This document shows, piece after piece, positions 27,483 through 34,110 of a DNA stretch of 64,000 nucleotides (position 1 is its first letter; each line of letters begins with the position of its first letter). The stretch is from an uncultured Elusimicrobia bacterium (GTDB taxonomy: Bacteria > Elusimicrobiota > Elusimicrobia > Elusimicrobiales > Elusimicrobiaceae): contig CAMECJ010000001.1 of the NCBI GenBank assembly GCA_945913025.1, positions 248,001-312,000 on the forward strand, read 5' to 3'. Under the pieces are notes generated by a model that was not told the origin of the DNA, searched no databases, and was given only the letters and a program-made list of their open reading frames with translations. A program made the translations under genes and the position numbers.

Positions 27483-27681
27483 GCGGGCGGGAACTTGGGG
27501 ATGACAATATTTTATATTTACATAGTCCCTTCGTATTTTTCTTTCCTATCTGCAGAAAAAATATTCCTACCGAAACAACACTAGGTACCGCTGTAAGCTT
27601 TATTGCCCCAGCAGGCGGCCTGCAAGGTGTAGAGAGCCGCCCTCCGGAGGCATTTATCGGCATACTATTTAGCCTGAAACG

Positions 27682-28254
27682 CTAATCCGCATAATAGCAG
27701 GATCCGCTGTACGTTCCGCAGACAATACAAATGGAATTAGACGTAGTATATTTTGTAAATCCTAATTGTTTGCAATCGGCGCCTTCACAAGAACGCGCGC
27801 CGGTTATGCGGTGTAACCCTAACTTAAACTGGGCGTTTCCGCCTTTATATTCCGCATATACAGGATTATTAATGTGAGAACAATCTACATCTCCCGTATA
27901 GGAAAAATTTTTGGAATCTAATATTTCAACAGATAAAGAATCTTTTATATACATCAGCGACCGGTTTCCCGCATTTGGGTTCTCCAAACAGTATGCACTA
28001 ATTGCCATATTGAGGTTTTTTAAAGTTGTCCACGCCTCGGCAGTACGGCTTTTGAGTACGGCCTTTTGGTACTGCGGCAGCGCCACCGACGACAAAATAC
28101 CAATAATAAGTACCACCACCAACAATTCAATTAGAGTAAAACCTTTAATCGCATTGTCATACTGAACTTGTTTCAGTATCCAAGCGGAAGATTTTATTTG
28201 ATTAACAACTGGATTCTGAAATAAATTCAGAATGACGAGAAACAAACCTTTCAT
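27682..28254 (-). CDS. Type IV pilin-like protein with an in-frame REP insertion in its leader
   Basis: 190 residues from ATG 28254, chosen because AGGAGA sits seven bases upstream exactly as in the sister pilins. Their genes begin MKGFTLIELL. Here MKG is followed by 35 extra residues that translate a REP-like element, and then KGFTLIELLVVVLIIGIL resumes. Eight-base direct repeats flank the insertion, and deleting 105 bases would restore the normal start. The leader is therefore about 38 residues, but the predicted prepilin-peptidase site and mature pilin are intact. The C-terminus (RSCEGADCKQLGFTK...CIVCGT...CYYAD) closely parallels the pilin at 45489-45956, so the two are recent paralogs. 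Confidence 0.88.
   Translation of the reverse strand: MKGLFLVILNLFQNPVVNQIKSSAWILKQVQYDNAIKGFTLIELLVVVLIIGILSSVALPQYQKAVLKSRTAEAWTTLKNLNMAISAYCLENPNAGNRSLMYIKDSLSVEILDSKNFSYTGDVDCSHINNPVYAEYKGGNAQFKLGLHRITGARSCEGADCKQLGFTKYTTSNSICIVCGTYSGSCYYAD
28156..28236. repeat. REP-like element inserted in pilin leader, flanked by direct repeats
   Basis: 81-bp core with GTCAT...ATGAC ends and hairpins ATACTGAA/TTCAGTAT and ATTCTGAA/TTCAGAAT. The direct repeats AAACCTTT at 28139-28146 and 28244-28251 bound a 105-bp insertion. Confidence 0.8.
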
Positions 28255-28370
28255 TTTATTTTCTCCTATTAAAAAGTTATCCTGCCGGATTTCTGCCCGA
28301 AATCCGCCTTTTTTAAACACACAACACATCATCGGGCGCTCCCAGGCAAAAAATCTTTTGGGATGACTTT

Positions 28371-28398
28371 ATGTTATCAAAAAAAAAAAACAAAACAA
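28371..28398 (-). promoter_or_regulatory. Poly-T-spacer promoter of pilin (16-nt spacer)
   Basis: Minus strand: TTGTTT (28398-28393), spacer TG + T12 + GA, TAACAT (28376-28371). Its -35 is weaker than in the sister promoters. Confidence 0.55.
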
Positions 28399-28474
28399 CC
28401 CCTGACGCCAAACGGAAAAATTCAAAAAAACAGTTGCAACTTATTTGGATATTTGTTATTATATATCTCCTGAT

Positions 28475-28503
28475 TTTACACTCATCATAAAAATTGGTAT
28501 AAT
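28475..28503 (+). promoter_or_regulatory. Strong promoter of a 28-codon gene
   Basis: TTTACA (28475-28480), a 17-nt spacer and TATAAT (28498-28503). The short leader holds a hairpin AGATAAG/CTTATCT (about 28513-28536) ahead of the ribosome site. Confidence 0.75.
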
Positions 28504-28560
28504 ATTTTAGAAAGATAAGAAGGATTCTCCTTATCTGATTTTTAAAAAGGAGAAGAAGAA

Positions 28561-28647
28561 ATGGCTAAAATGTTGGAAAAACTCGCCGAAGCCCTTGTTA
28601 AACTGGGCGAAAACGTCAGCGGCGCCAATTATATGATTGGCCGCTAA
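28561..28647 (+). CDS. Unannotated 28-residue peptide gene
   Basis: ATG at 28561 follows AAGGAGAAGAAGAA, an excellent ribosome site, and a near-consensus promoter 60 bases upstream. The product begins as an amphipathic Lys/Glu/Leu helix (MAKMLEKLAEALVKLGE) and ends in a short tail (NVSGANYMIGR). There is no signal peptide, Cys or membrane segment. The length is below usual gene-caller cutoffs. The sequence after the stop carries several strong stems (28691-28713 and 28716-28738) and a T7 run near 28781, so the transcript may be about 280 nt and structured. No family was recognised. It could be a regulatory peptide, a dual-function RNA or a membrane-active peptide. Confidence 0.6.
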   Translation: MAKMLEKLAEALVKLGENVSGANYMIGR

Positions 28648-28715
28648 CCGCACACAGGCGGGAAGCCAAAATGCAGTTTGAAGCCGGTTTATTGCAACGC
28701 CGGCGGACAGGGGAA

Positions 28716-28738
28716 GACACACATCTTCCGCCTGTCTA
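28716..28738 (+). other. Strong RNA hairpin downstream of the small peptide gene
   Basis: GACAGG-GGAAGA ... TCTTCC-GCCTGTC forms a long near-perfect stem, preceded by GCCGG/CCGGC at 28691-28713. A T7 run follows about 45 bases later. The role is unknown. Confidence 0.45.
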
Positions 28739-28814
28739 AAACGGCAAAACAGAAATCCGTAAAGCGCAGGCTGTATGGTTTTTTTATATCTCCGTTACCT
28801 GCACACAACCCGCA

Positions 28815-28850
28815 TACAAAACATCCGCCCCCGAAGAGGCGGACGTTTGA
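28815..28850 (-). terminator. Intrinsic terminator of the following minus-strand pilin
   Basis: Minus strand: stem ACGTCCGCC / GGCGGATGT, then TTTTGT. Confidence 0.7.
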
Positions 28851-28862
28851 GAAAAAACAGCC

Positions 28863-29390
28863 TTATTTTGTGCAGCTCTTAGACGAATCCGAACAGGTGG
28901 CATACCCCACGGAAACACACAAATCTTGTCCCAAATCCGAGTTATAATGACATTGTGTATCCGTACGTCCGTTTTCACCGAAAGACTCAGGATAAACGAG
29001 GATAGAATAATCGCCCTGAGCAGTTCCCTTCATACGCTTAGCTTCTACATAACCGTCGTAAACGGTAATTTCAAAATACTTCGTTTTCGTACAAAAATCG
29101 GTATTTGCGGTGCAATTTTTTTGGTTTGCCAAACTGATGTCTAAGTATTTGATTTTCGGACGCGAAATACAGTGTCCTTCGCCACAGGAGTCGTCATAAT
29201 ACCGTTCCACTGCACCCAGCACCGTATTCGCGGCAACAAGCCCGTCTGAAAAGCGGCTGCGCTCAATGGCCTGTTTGTAAGATCCCGCACCCACCGCCGC
29301 CAAAATCGCCACGATAATAACCACAGCCATCAACTCGGTCAACGTAAAACCGCGGCGGCGCGAAAAAACAGATAGAAATAACTGGTCCAT
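28863..29390 (-). CDS. Type IV pilin-like protein, divergent subtype
   Basis: 175 residues. Leader MDQLFLSVFSRRR then GFTLTELMAVVIIVAILAAVGAGSYKQAIERSR, so the mature Phe1 and Glu5 are kept but the helix sequence differs from the dominant pilin type (TELMAVVIIVAILAAV instead of IELLVVVLIIGILSSV). It has many Cys in the C-terminal domain (DSCGEGHCIS, NCTANTDFCTK, QCHYNSDLGQDLC, TCSDSSKSC). It is divergently arranged with the pilin at 29520, so the two may be coregulated minor pilins. Confidence 0.9.
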   Translation of the reverse strand: MDQLFLSVFSRRRGFTLTELMAVVIIVAILAAVGAGSYKQAIERSRFSDGLVAANTVLGAVERYYDDSCGEGHCISRPKIKYLDISLANQKNCTANTDFCTKTKYFEITVYDGYVEAKRMKGTAQGDYSILVYPESFGENGRTDTQCHYNSDLGQDLCVSVGYATCSDSSKSCTK

Positions 29391-29422
29391 ATATTCCCCC
29401 TCGTCTAAAACAATATACTCTT

Positions 29423-29451
29423 ATTATAACCTTTTTTGGCTTCGTTTTAAC
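29423..29451 (-). promoter_or_regulatory. Promoter of the minus-strand pilin
   Basis: Minus strand: GTTAAA (29451-29446), a 17-nt spacer, TATAAT (29428-29423). No poly-T spacer. Confidence 0.6.
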
Positions 29452-29469
29452 TGTTTCCGATTTATACCG

Positions 29470-29498
29470 TTGAAAAGAATGCTCAAAACCGATATACT
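29470..29498 (+). promoter_or_regulatory. Promoter of the plus-strand pilin
   Basis: TTGAAA (29470-29475), a 17-nt spacer, TATACT (29493-29498), with the same -10 as the pilin promoter at 3431. AAGGAG lies before the ATG. Confidence 0.7.
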
Positions 29499-29519
29499 TA
29501 ATTAAGTAAGGAGAACGCT

Positions 29520-30017
29520 ATGAAAACAAATAATTTTGGTTTTACATTAATTGAACTTTTAACCGCCGTACTGATTCTCGGGATTTTAACTTCCGTTGCA
29601 CTTCCCCAGTACCGCCGTTCCGTGCAGCGCGCAGAAGCGATGGAAGCAATGGTAAACATAAAAGCCCTGTTTGACTCGGCCAAACGCTACCGTTCGGCCA
29701 ATTCGGCTGCACCTGCCAAACTAAACGGACTGGACATTTCTTTCTTTGACGCCGATGACGATAACTCCTCCACCTTCCATATGGGCAAATACACGTATAC
29801 GTTTTATAATGACAGAATTTCCACCTGCAGGGGCGACACAAACAGCAGCTACTGTTTTAATATGTATTATAACCACAGCCAGTTGGGCCGAGACGCAATG
29901 ACCTGCGTATCGCAAGGATCCGGAAAATATAGTTGGATATGCGAAGCCATAGCATACAATCCCATCCGCGGGGCCGGAGACGCCTGCGGAATAGAATACA
30001 ATATGAGTAAAGAATAA
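29520..30017 (+). CDS. Type IV pilin-like protein
   Basis: 165 residues. Leader MKTNNFG, then FTLIELLTAVLILGILTSVALPQYRRSVQRAEAMEAM. The mature N-terminal helix has Glu5. The globular part carries Asp-rich SFFDADDDNSSTF and Cys residues (STCRGDTNSSYC, MTCVS, WICEA, DACGIEY). It is a single-gene unit with its own promoter and terminator, divergent from another pilin 130 bases away. Its role as a fibre subunit, minor pilin or pseudopilin cannot be decided. Confidence 0.9.
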   Translation: MKTNNFGFTLIELLTAVLILGILTSVALPQYRRSVQRAEAMEAMVNIKALFDSAKRYRSANSAAPAKLNGLDISFFDADDDNSSTFHMGKYTYTFYNDRISTCRGDTNSSYCFNMYYNHSQLGRDAMTCVSQGSGKYSWICEAIAYNPIRGAGDACGIEYNMSKE

Positions 30018-30030
30018 AATTTGTTCCCGT

Positions 30031-30063
30031 TAAAAAACCCGCTCGTTGAGAGCGGGTTTTTTG
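30031..30063. terminator. Intrinsic terminator between convergent genes
   Basis: Stem AAAACCCGCTC / GAGCGGGTTTT, then T. It is shared by the pilin and the helicase gene. Confidence 0.88.
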
Positions 30064-30081
30064 TTGAATAAATCCAGCCGT

Positions 30082-31725
30082 CTATCTACGTTTGCGTTTA
30101 CCCCATTTGTTGGGTGTTGCCCCGCGCGCGGCGGAAAACTTTTTTTGGGGACGCCGTATTTCTGCGCGCGCCTTGGCGGCCAGTTTCTTTTTGCTGATTC
30201 CTACTTTTACGGTGCGGAACGGATTTTTATCCGCAGTTTCCTCCGGCGTTTCCAGCACGCGCGCGGCGGCGGACGCTTTGCGGAATGTGCTTACTTTTTT
30301 GGGCACATGTTTTTCGGCGGCTTTAAATGAAGATTTCGCCCCGCGCGTTCCGGCGGGTTCGGCTGACGGCTTTTCTCTCCGAGGTCCGGCGGTTTTTTCC
30401 GGCAGATTTTCCCCGCGCTTTCCGGCGGTTTTTGCAAGCGGAGCCGGAGTGCGCAGTTCTCCGCCCTGCGGTAAATAGACTTTCCCTTCCGCCAGAAGTT
30501 CCTTGGCGATTTGCGTCGCTTTCGACGGGCGGACCTCGCATTTTGCGCGTTCCTTTTTGCGGGATTTGGCGTGCGCACGGCCCTCTTCCTGCGCCACAAA
30601 TTTAGGCTCTGGCAAAGGTTCAATGGTTTTCTGCACCGTTTTAACGGGCACGGTAAATTTGGCGGCTTTGCAGATGTCTTTCCACTTTTGGCCGTCATCT
30701 GAAATCAGCGAAATGGCGCTCCCCACTGCGCCCGCGCGGCCCGTGCGGCCGATACGGTGGATGTAATCCTCGGGGCATTGGGGTAAATCGTAATTAATCA
30801 CGTGCGCGATGTGCGGCACGTCGATACCGCGCGCGGCGACGTCCGTCGCCACCAAAATGCGCACCGTCTGGTTTTTAAAAAATTCCAGCACCTGACGGCG
30901 GCGGTTTTGGCGCAAATCCCCGTGCAGGGCATTTACTTTTTGTCCGTATAATTTTAACTGTTTAGCCAGCCGCTCCGCCCCGTGCTTGGTGCGTGTAAAA
31001 ATAAGAATACTTCCCCTGCGGGTATTTAACTCGTGCAGCAGCTGAGGCAGTTTTTCCCGCACGTCCACGTGTACGATTTCCTGCAGCACCAGATCGGCGG
31101 GAGAAACCACCGAGCCAATCTGTACGCGCACGGGATCTTTTAAAAATTCCCCTGCAAGCGCGGTAATTTCTTTGGGAAGCGTAGCCGAAAACAGGAGCGT
31201 CTGGCGCGGCGGCGGCAGAACGGCGGCGATTTTGCGCATATCGGAAATAAACCCCATATCAAGCATACGGTCCGTTTCGTCCAACACCAAATAATGCGTG
31301 TTTTTTAAATCGATACTTTTGCGGCCCAAGTGGTCGATTACGCGGCCGGGGGTGGCGATAATCACGCGCGGGTGCTTGCGCAGGGCGGCAAACTGTTTAT
31401 GGATATTATCCCCCCCGATGATAAGCGCAGCAGGCAACGGGTGTTCTTCGTCCGTCAATTTTAACAGTTCGTCATACGTCTGCTGGGCGAGCTCGCGCGT
31501 GGGCGATAAAATAAGCGCATTGGCGGGCGGATTTTCCGCAAGGCGCGCCGCCAGCGGCAGCAAAAACGCCAGGGTTTTTCCCGTGCCCGTTTGGGCCGTC
31601 GCCAGGACGTCCCGCCCTTGTAACGCGGGCGGCACCGCGCGCGTTTGGACGGGCGTCGGCTCCGTGATTCCTTGACGGCTTAACGCGGTTTGTAAAAATT
31701 CGGGAAGCAGGGTAAACATGTTCAT
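30082..31725 (-). CDS. DEAD-box RNA helicase (RhlE-like) with a basic tail
   Basis: 547 residues from ATG 31725, chosen because GGAGGG lies six bases upstream. Helicase core in order: the Q motif around ITEPTPVQTRAVP, ATAQTGTGKT (Walker A), SPTRELAQQTYDELL, IIATPGRVIDHL, VLDETDRMLDMGF (motif II reads DETD rather than DEAD), FSATLP, RGIDVPHIAHVINYDLP, and HRIGRTGRAG. The last ~170 residues are Lys/Arg/Ala/Pro rich and low-complexity, an RNA-binding tail. The probable role is RNA remodelling, ribosome assembly or mRNA decay. The stop of the ABC-F gene is two bases upstream, so they are cotranscribed. Confidence 0.94.
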   Translation of the reverse strand: MNMFTLLPEFLQTALSRQGITEPTPVQTRAVPPALQGRDVLATAQTGTGKTLAFLLPLAARLAENPPANALILSPTRELAQQTYDELLKLTDEEHPLPAALIIGGDNIHKQFAALRKHPRVIIATPGRVIDHLGRKSIDLKNTHYLVLDETDRMLDMGFISDMRKIAAVLPPPRQTLLFSATLPKEITALAGEFLKDPVRVQIGSVVSPADLVLQEIVHVDVREKLPQLLHELNTRRGSILIFTRTKHGAERLAKQLKLYGQKVNALHGDLRQNRRRQVLEFFKNQTVRILVATDVAARGIDVPHIAHVINYDLPQCPEDYIHRIGRTGRAGAVGSAISLISDDGQKWKDICKAAKFTVPVKTVQKTIEPLPEPKFVAQEEGRAHAKSRKKERAKCEVRPSKATQIAKELLAEGKVYLPQGGELRTPAPLAKTAGKRGENLPEKTAGPRREKPSAEPAGTRGAKSSFKAAEKHVPKKVSTFRKASAAARVLETPEETADKNPFRTVKVGISKKKLAAKARAEIRRPQKKFSAARGATPNKWGKRKRR

Positions 31726-31727
31726 TA

Positions 31728-33578
31728 CTATCCCTCCGCCAGCGCGGCTTCGCACTCTTCGTTTAGGCGCAGCCACTCTTCTTCCGCGTCTTTTAACTGG
31801 CCGTTTAAGAGTGCGAGTTCAATGCTTGCGTCCGCCGTGTACTGCACGACTAACTGTTCCTCCAATGCGGCTTTGCGGGCGGATAATTTTTCGATTTTAT
31901 CGTCCAGCGCGCGGATTTCTTTTTTCAAGGGAGCCACGCGCGCGCGCCGTTCGGCGGCCGCTTTGCGCTGGGCTTCTTTGGAAGTCATTTTGTCGCTGGC
32001 GAGGTCGTTACGGTCGTTATTTTTTAACAGCTGGGCTTTGTAATCTTCCAAATCGCCCGTAAACGTCTGGCACGTGCCGCGGCGGACAATCCACAGCGTG
32101 TCGCACGTCAGTTCAATCACGTGCAAATCGTGCGTAATCAGCACCACCGCGCCTTCGTAATTGTTTAACGCCTCCAGTAATGCCTGGCGGGACTGGATAT
32201 CCAAATGGTTGGTGGGTTCGTCCAAAATCAGCAGGTGCGGCGCGTCCTTGGTAATCAGCGCCAAAAGCAGGCGGGATTTTTCGCCCCCCGAAAGTTTGCC
32301 GATTTCCGTGTCCGACTTGGCCTTGTTGAGCCCGAACGCCCCCAGCTGCGCGCGGACCTCGGTTTCCTTGGCGAGCGGCATGACGGCGGAAAGCTGTTCG
32401 TACGGCGTTTTTTCCACATCCAGCTCTTCCGTTTGGTGCTGGGAGAAATAGGCGATTTTCATCTTTTTGGCGACCGTCATTTTCCCGCTCATTAAAAGCA
32501 AACGGTGGGATAAAATTTTGGCAAGCGTAGACTTCCCGTTCCCGTTGGCGCCCAAGAGAGCAATACGGTCCCCGGGTTCAATACGCAAATTAATATGCGA
32601 GAGGACGGGTTTATCGTCGTATCCGGCCGCGCCGTCTTCAATCGTAATGAGCGAGTTTTGAAGCGGTTCCGGCGATGGAAACTGAAAATGCGTTTCTGGA
32701 TCTTTTGGGATTTGCGGCGCGCTGCCCAGTTTTTCAATCATCTTGATACGGCTCTGCGCCTGCTTGGCCTTAGTGGCTTTGTAGCGGAAGCGGTCCACAA
32801 ACGACTGTAAGTGCGCCACCACGCGTTCGTGCTTGGCCGCGGCCAGACGCGCACCTTCAATGGCGGCGGCGCGGGTGCATTCGTATGTATCGTAATTGCC
32901 GTTGTAAAGTTTTAACTGCCCCTCTTCTACGTGGATAATTTTATCGCACAGGCGGTTTAAAATGTGACGGTCGTGGCTGACGATAAAAATGGTTTTATCC
33001 AGACGGACAAGGTAATTTTCCAGCCACATCGCGGTTTCCAAATCCAGGTGGTTGGTCGGTTCGTCCAAGAGAAGACAATTAGACGGCGCGTACAGCGCAG
33101 ACGCCAAATTGGCACGTACCTGCCAACCGCCGGAAAATTCTTTCAAAGGGCGTTTAAAATCTTGGTTTACAAACCCGAGGCCGCTTAAAATGGCGCTGGC
33201 GCGCGCCTCGGCGCTGTGCGCGCCCAAAAATTCGAGTTTATCAAACACCTCGCCCATTCGTTCGCCGGAAATATCGGGGTTTTCGAGTTCTTTGTTTAGC
33301 GCGGTTAATTCTTTATCAGCCGCCAAAACGTAATCCAATAGCGGTACGGACGGGTCCGCAATTTCCTGCGCCACGGACGCGATTTTGGTGCCGCGCGAAA
33401 TATCAATCTTTCCGCCGTCGGGCGAGAATTTGCCTTCAATCAATTTAAAAAGCGTACTTTTGCCGCACCCGTTGGGGCCGACAAGGCCGACTTTTTGGCC
33501 GTCTTGAATCATCACGGACGTATCTTCAAAAAGGGTGCGCAAACCGAAATGGAAGGAAAGATTTTTAATGTCTATCAT
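31728..33578 (-). CDS. ABC-F family ribosome-associated ATPase (Uup/Ydif-like)
   Basis: 616 residues with two ABC domains and no membrane part. Walker A motifs GPNGCGKSTL (about residue 35) and GANGNGKSTL (about residue 345). Signature motifs FSGGWQVRANLA and LSGGEKSRLLLA. Walker B LLLDEPTNHLD and LILDEPTNHLD. The inter-domain linker near 240-290 is helical and Lys/Arg rich (ATKAKQAQSRIKMIEKL), and a coiled-coil C-terminus (KKEIRALDDKIEKLSARKAALEEQ) follows as in Uup/Ydif. It acts on translating ribosomes. It shares an operon with the RNA helicase. Confidence 0.95.
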   Translation of the reverse strand: MIDIKNLSFHFGLRTLFEDTSVMIQDGQKVGLVGPNGCGKSTLFKLIEGKFSPDGGKIDISRGTKIASVAQEIADPSVPLLDYVLAADKELTALNKELENPDISGERMGEVFDKLEFLGAHSAEARASAILSGLGFVNQDFKRPLKEFSGGWQVRANLASALYAPSNCLLLDEPTNHLDLETAMWLENYLVRLDKTIFIVSHDRHILNRLCDKIIHVEEGQLKLYNGNYDTYECTRAAAIEGARLAAAKHERVVAHLQSFVDRFRYKATKAKQAQSRIKMIEKLGSAPQIPKDPETHFQFPSPEPLQNSLITIEDGAAGYDDKPVLSHINLRIEPGDRIALLGANGNGKSTLAKILSHRLLLMSGKMTVAKKMKIAYFSQHQTEELDVEKTPYEQLSAVMPLAKETEVRAQLGAFGLNKAKSDTEIGKLSGGEKSRLLLALITKDAPHLLILDEPTNHLDIQSRQALLEALNNYEGAVVLITHDLHVIELTCDTLWIVRRGTCQTFTGDLEDYKAQLLKNNDRNDLASDKMTSKEAQRKAAAERRARVAPLKKEIRALDDKIEKLSARKAALEEQLVVQYTADASIELALLNGQLKDAEEEWLRLNEECEAALAEG

Positions 33579-33698
33579 AGGATAATACTATTTTACCAAA
33601 TATGGACGGGGTGCGCCGCCAAACGCACAAAAACAAGAAGAGTCTTTGGAAAAGCGGAAGATCCCCGACAGAGACTCTCGGGGATGACGTGTAAATAA

Positions 33699-33745
33699 CG
33701 CCGTGCGGATTAGAATAACATTGCCTAGCTTCGGCTGATTTTTCA
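33699..33745. repeat. Partial copy of a dispersed intergenic repeat
   Basis: The 47 bp from CCGTGCGGATTAGAATAACA to GGCTGATTTTTCA match the end of the repeat at 48061-48205 and its right flank. A half REP hairpin (ATCCCCGA/TCGGGGAT) lies just left. Confidence 0.65.
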
Positions 33746-33761
33746 ATTTCAGGATAGCTGT

Positions 33762-33906
33762 TAAAGGGAAAACGGCCCTGATTCTGGATTCCGGCTCCAC
33801 GGCCGGAATGACGGCGAGAGGAAGCCTTCGGGAATAACGATAAAACGGAGCGGCCCAAACAAACCTTAGTCGTTATTTAAATGCCGTGCGGATTAGAATA
33901 ACATTG
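33762..33906. repeat. 145-bp dispersed intergenic repeat, copy A
   Basis: It has the same length and order of blocks as 48061-48205: TAAAGGGAAAACGGCCCT, a REP hairpin with CCGGCTCCACGGCCGG, GAGGAAGCCTTC, ACGGAGCGG, CGTTATT and GATTAGAATAACATTG. With the adjoining copies it fills most of the 33579-34045 gap, which has no gene. Confidence 0.75.
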
Positions 33907-33941
33907 TAGACGATTATATGATTTTTCAAAACCGTTTTTAG

Positions 33942-34006
33942 TTGGCGGGATTTAGTTGGGCGTATAGGCATGCCTGAATGGCACGTCAAGCCCAAGAGAC
34001 CGCCAA
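33942..34006. other. Nested stem-loop next to dispersed repeat
   Basis: Outer arms TTGGCGG (33942-33948) and CCGCCAA (34000-34006); inner arms TTGGGC (33956-33961) and GCCCAA (33990-33995); apical TGCC/GGCA. It matches the layout, not the sequence, of the structure at 48241-48302. Confidence 0.4.
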
Positions 34007-34045
34007 ATAAATAGGTTTTGGAAAATTGTTTATCCTAAATAAGCA

Positions 34046-34080
34046 AGAACGGGCAGAAAAACACTTTCTGCCCGTTCTGC
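34046..34080 (-). terminator. Hairpin terminator of thrS
   Basis: Stem GAACGGGCAGAAA / TTTCTGCCCGTTC, 30 bases after the thrS stop; the T tail is weak. Confidence 0.65.
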
Positions 34081-34110
34081 GAATTGTAGAAGTGACGTAC
34101 AGCCGTTATC

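Noticed and set aside
28561-28647. Small peptide as an AgrD-type cyclic lactone autoinducer
   Set aside because: The amphipathic start fits, but there is no Cys at the ring position, no Pro-rich tail and no AgrB neighbour.
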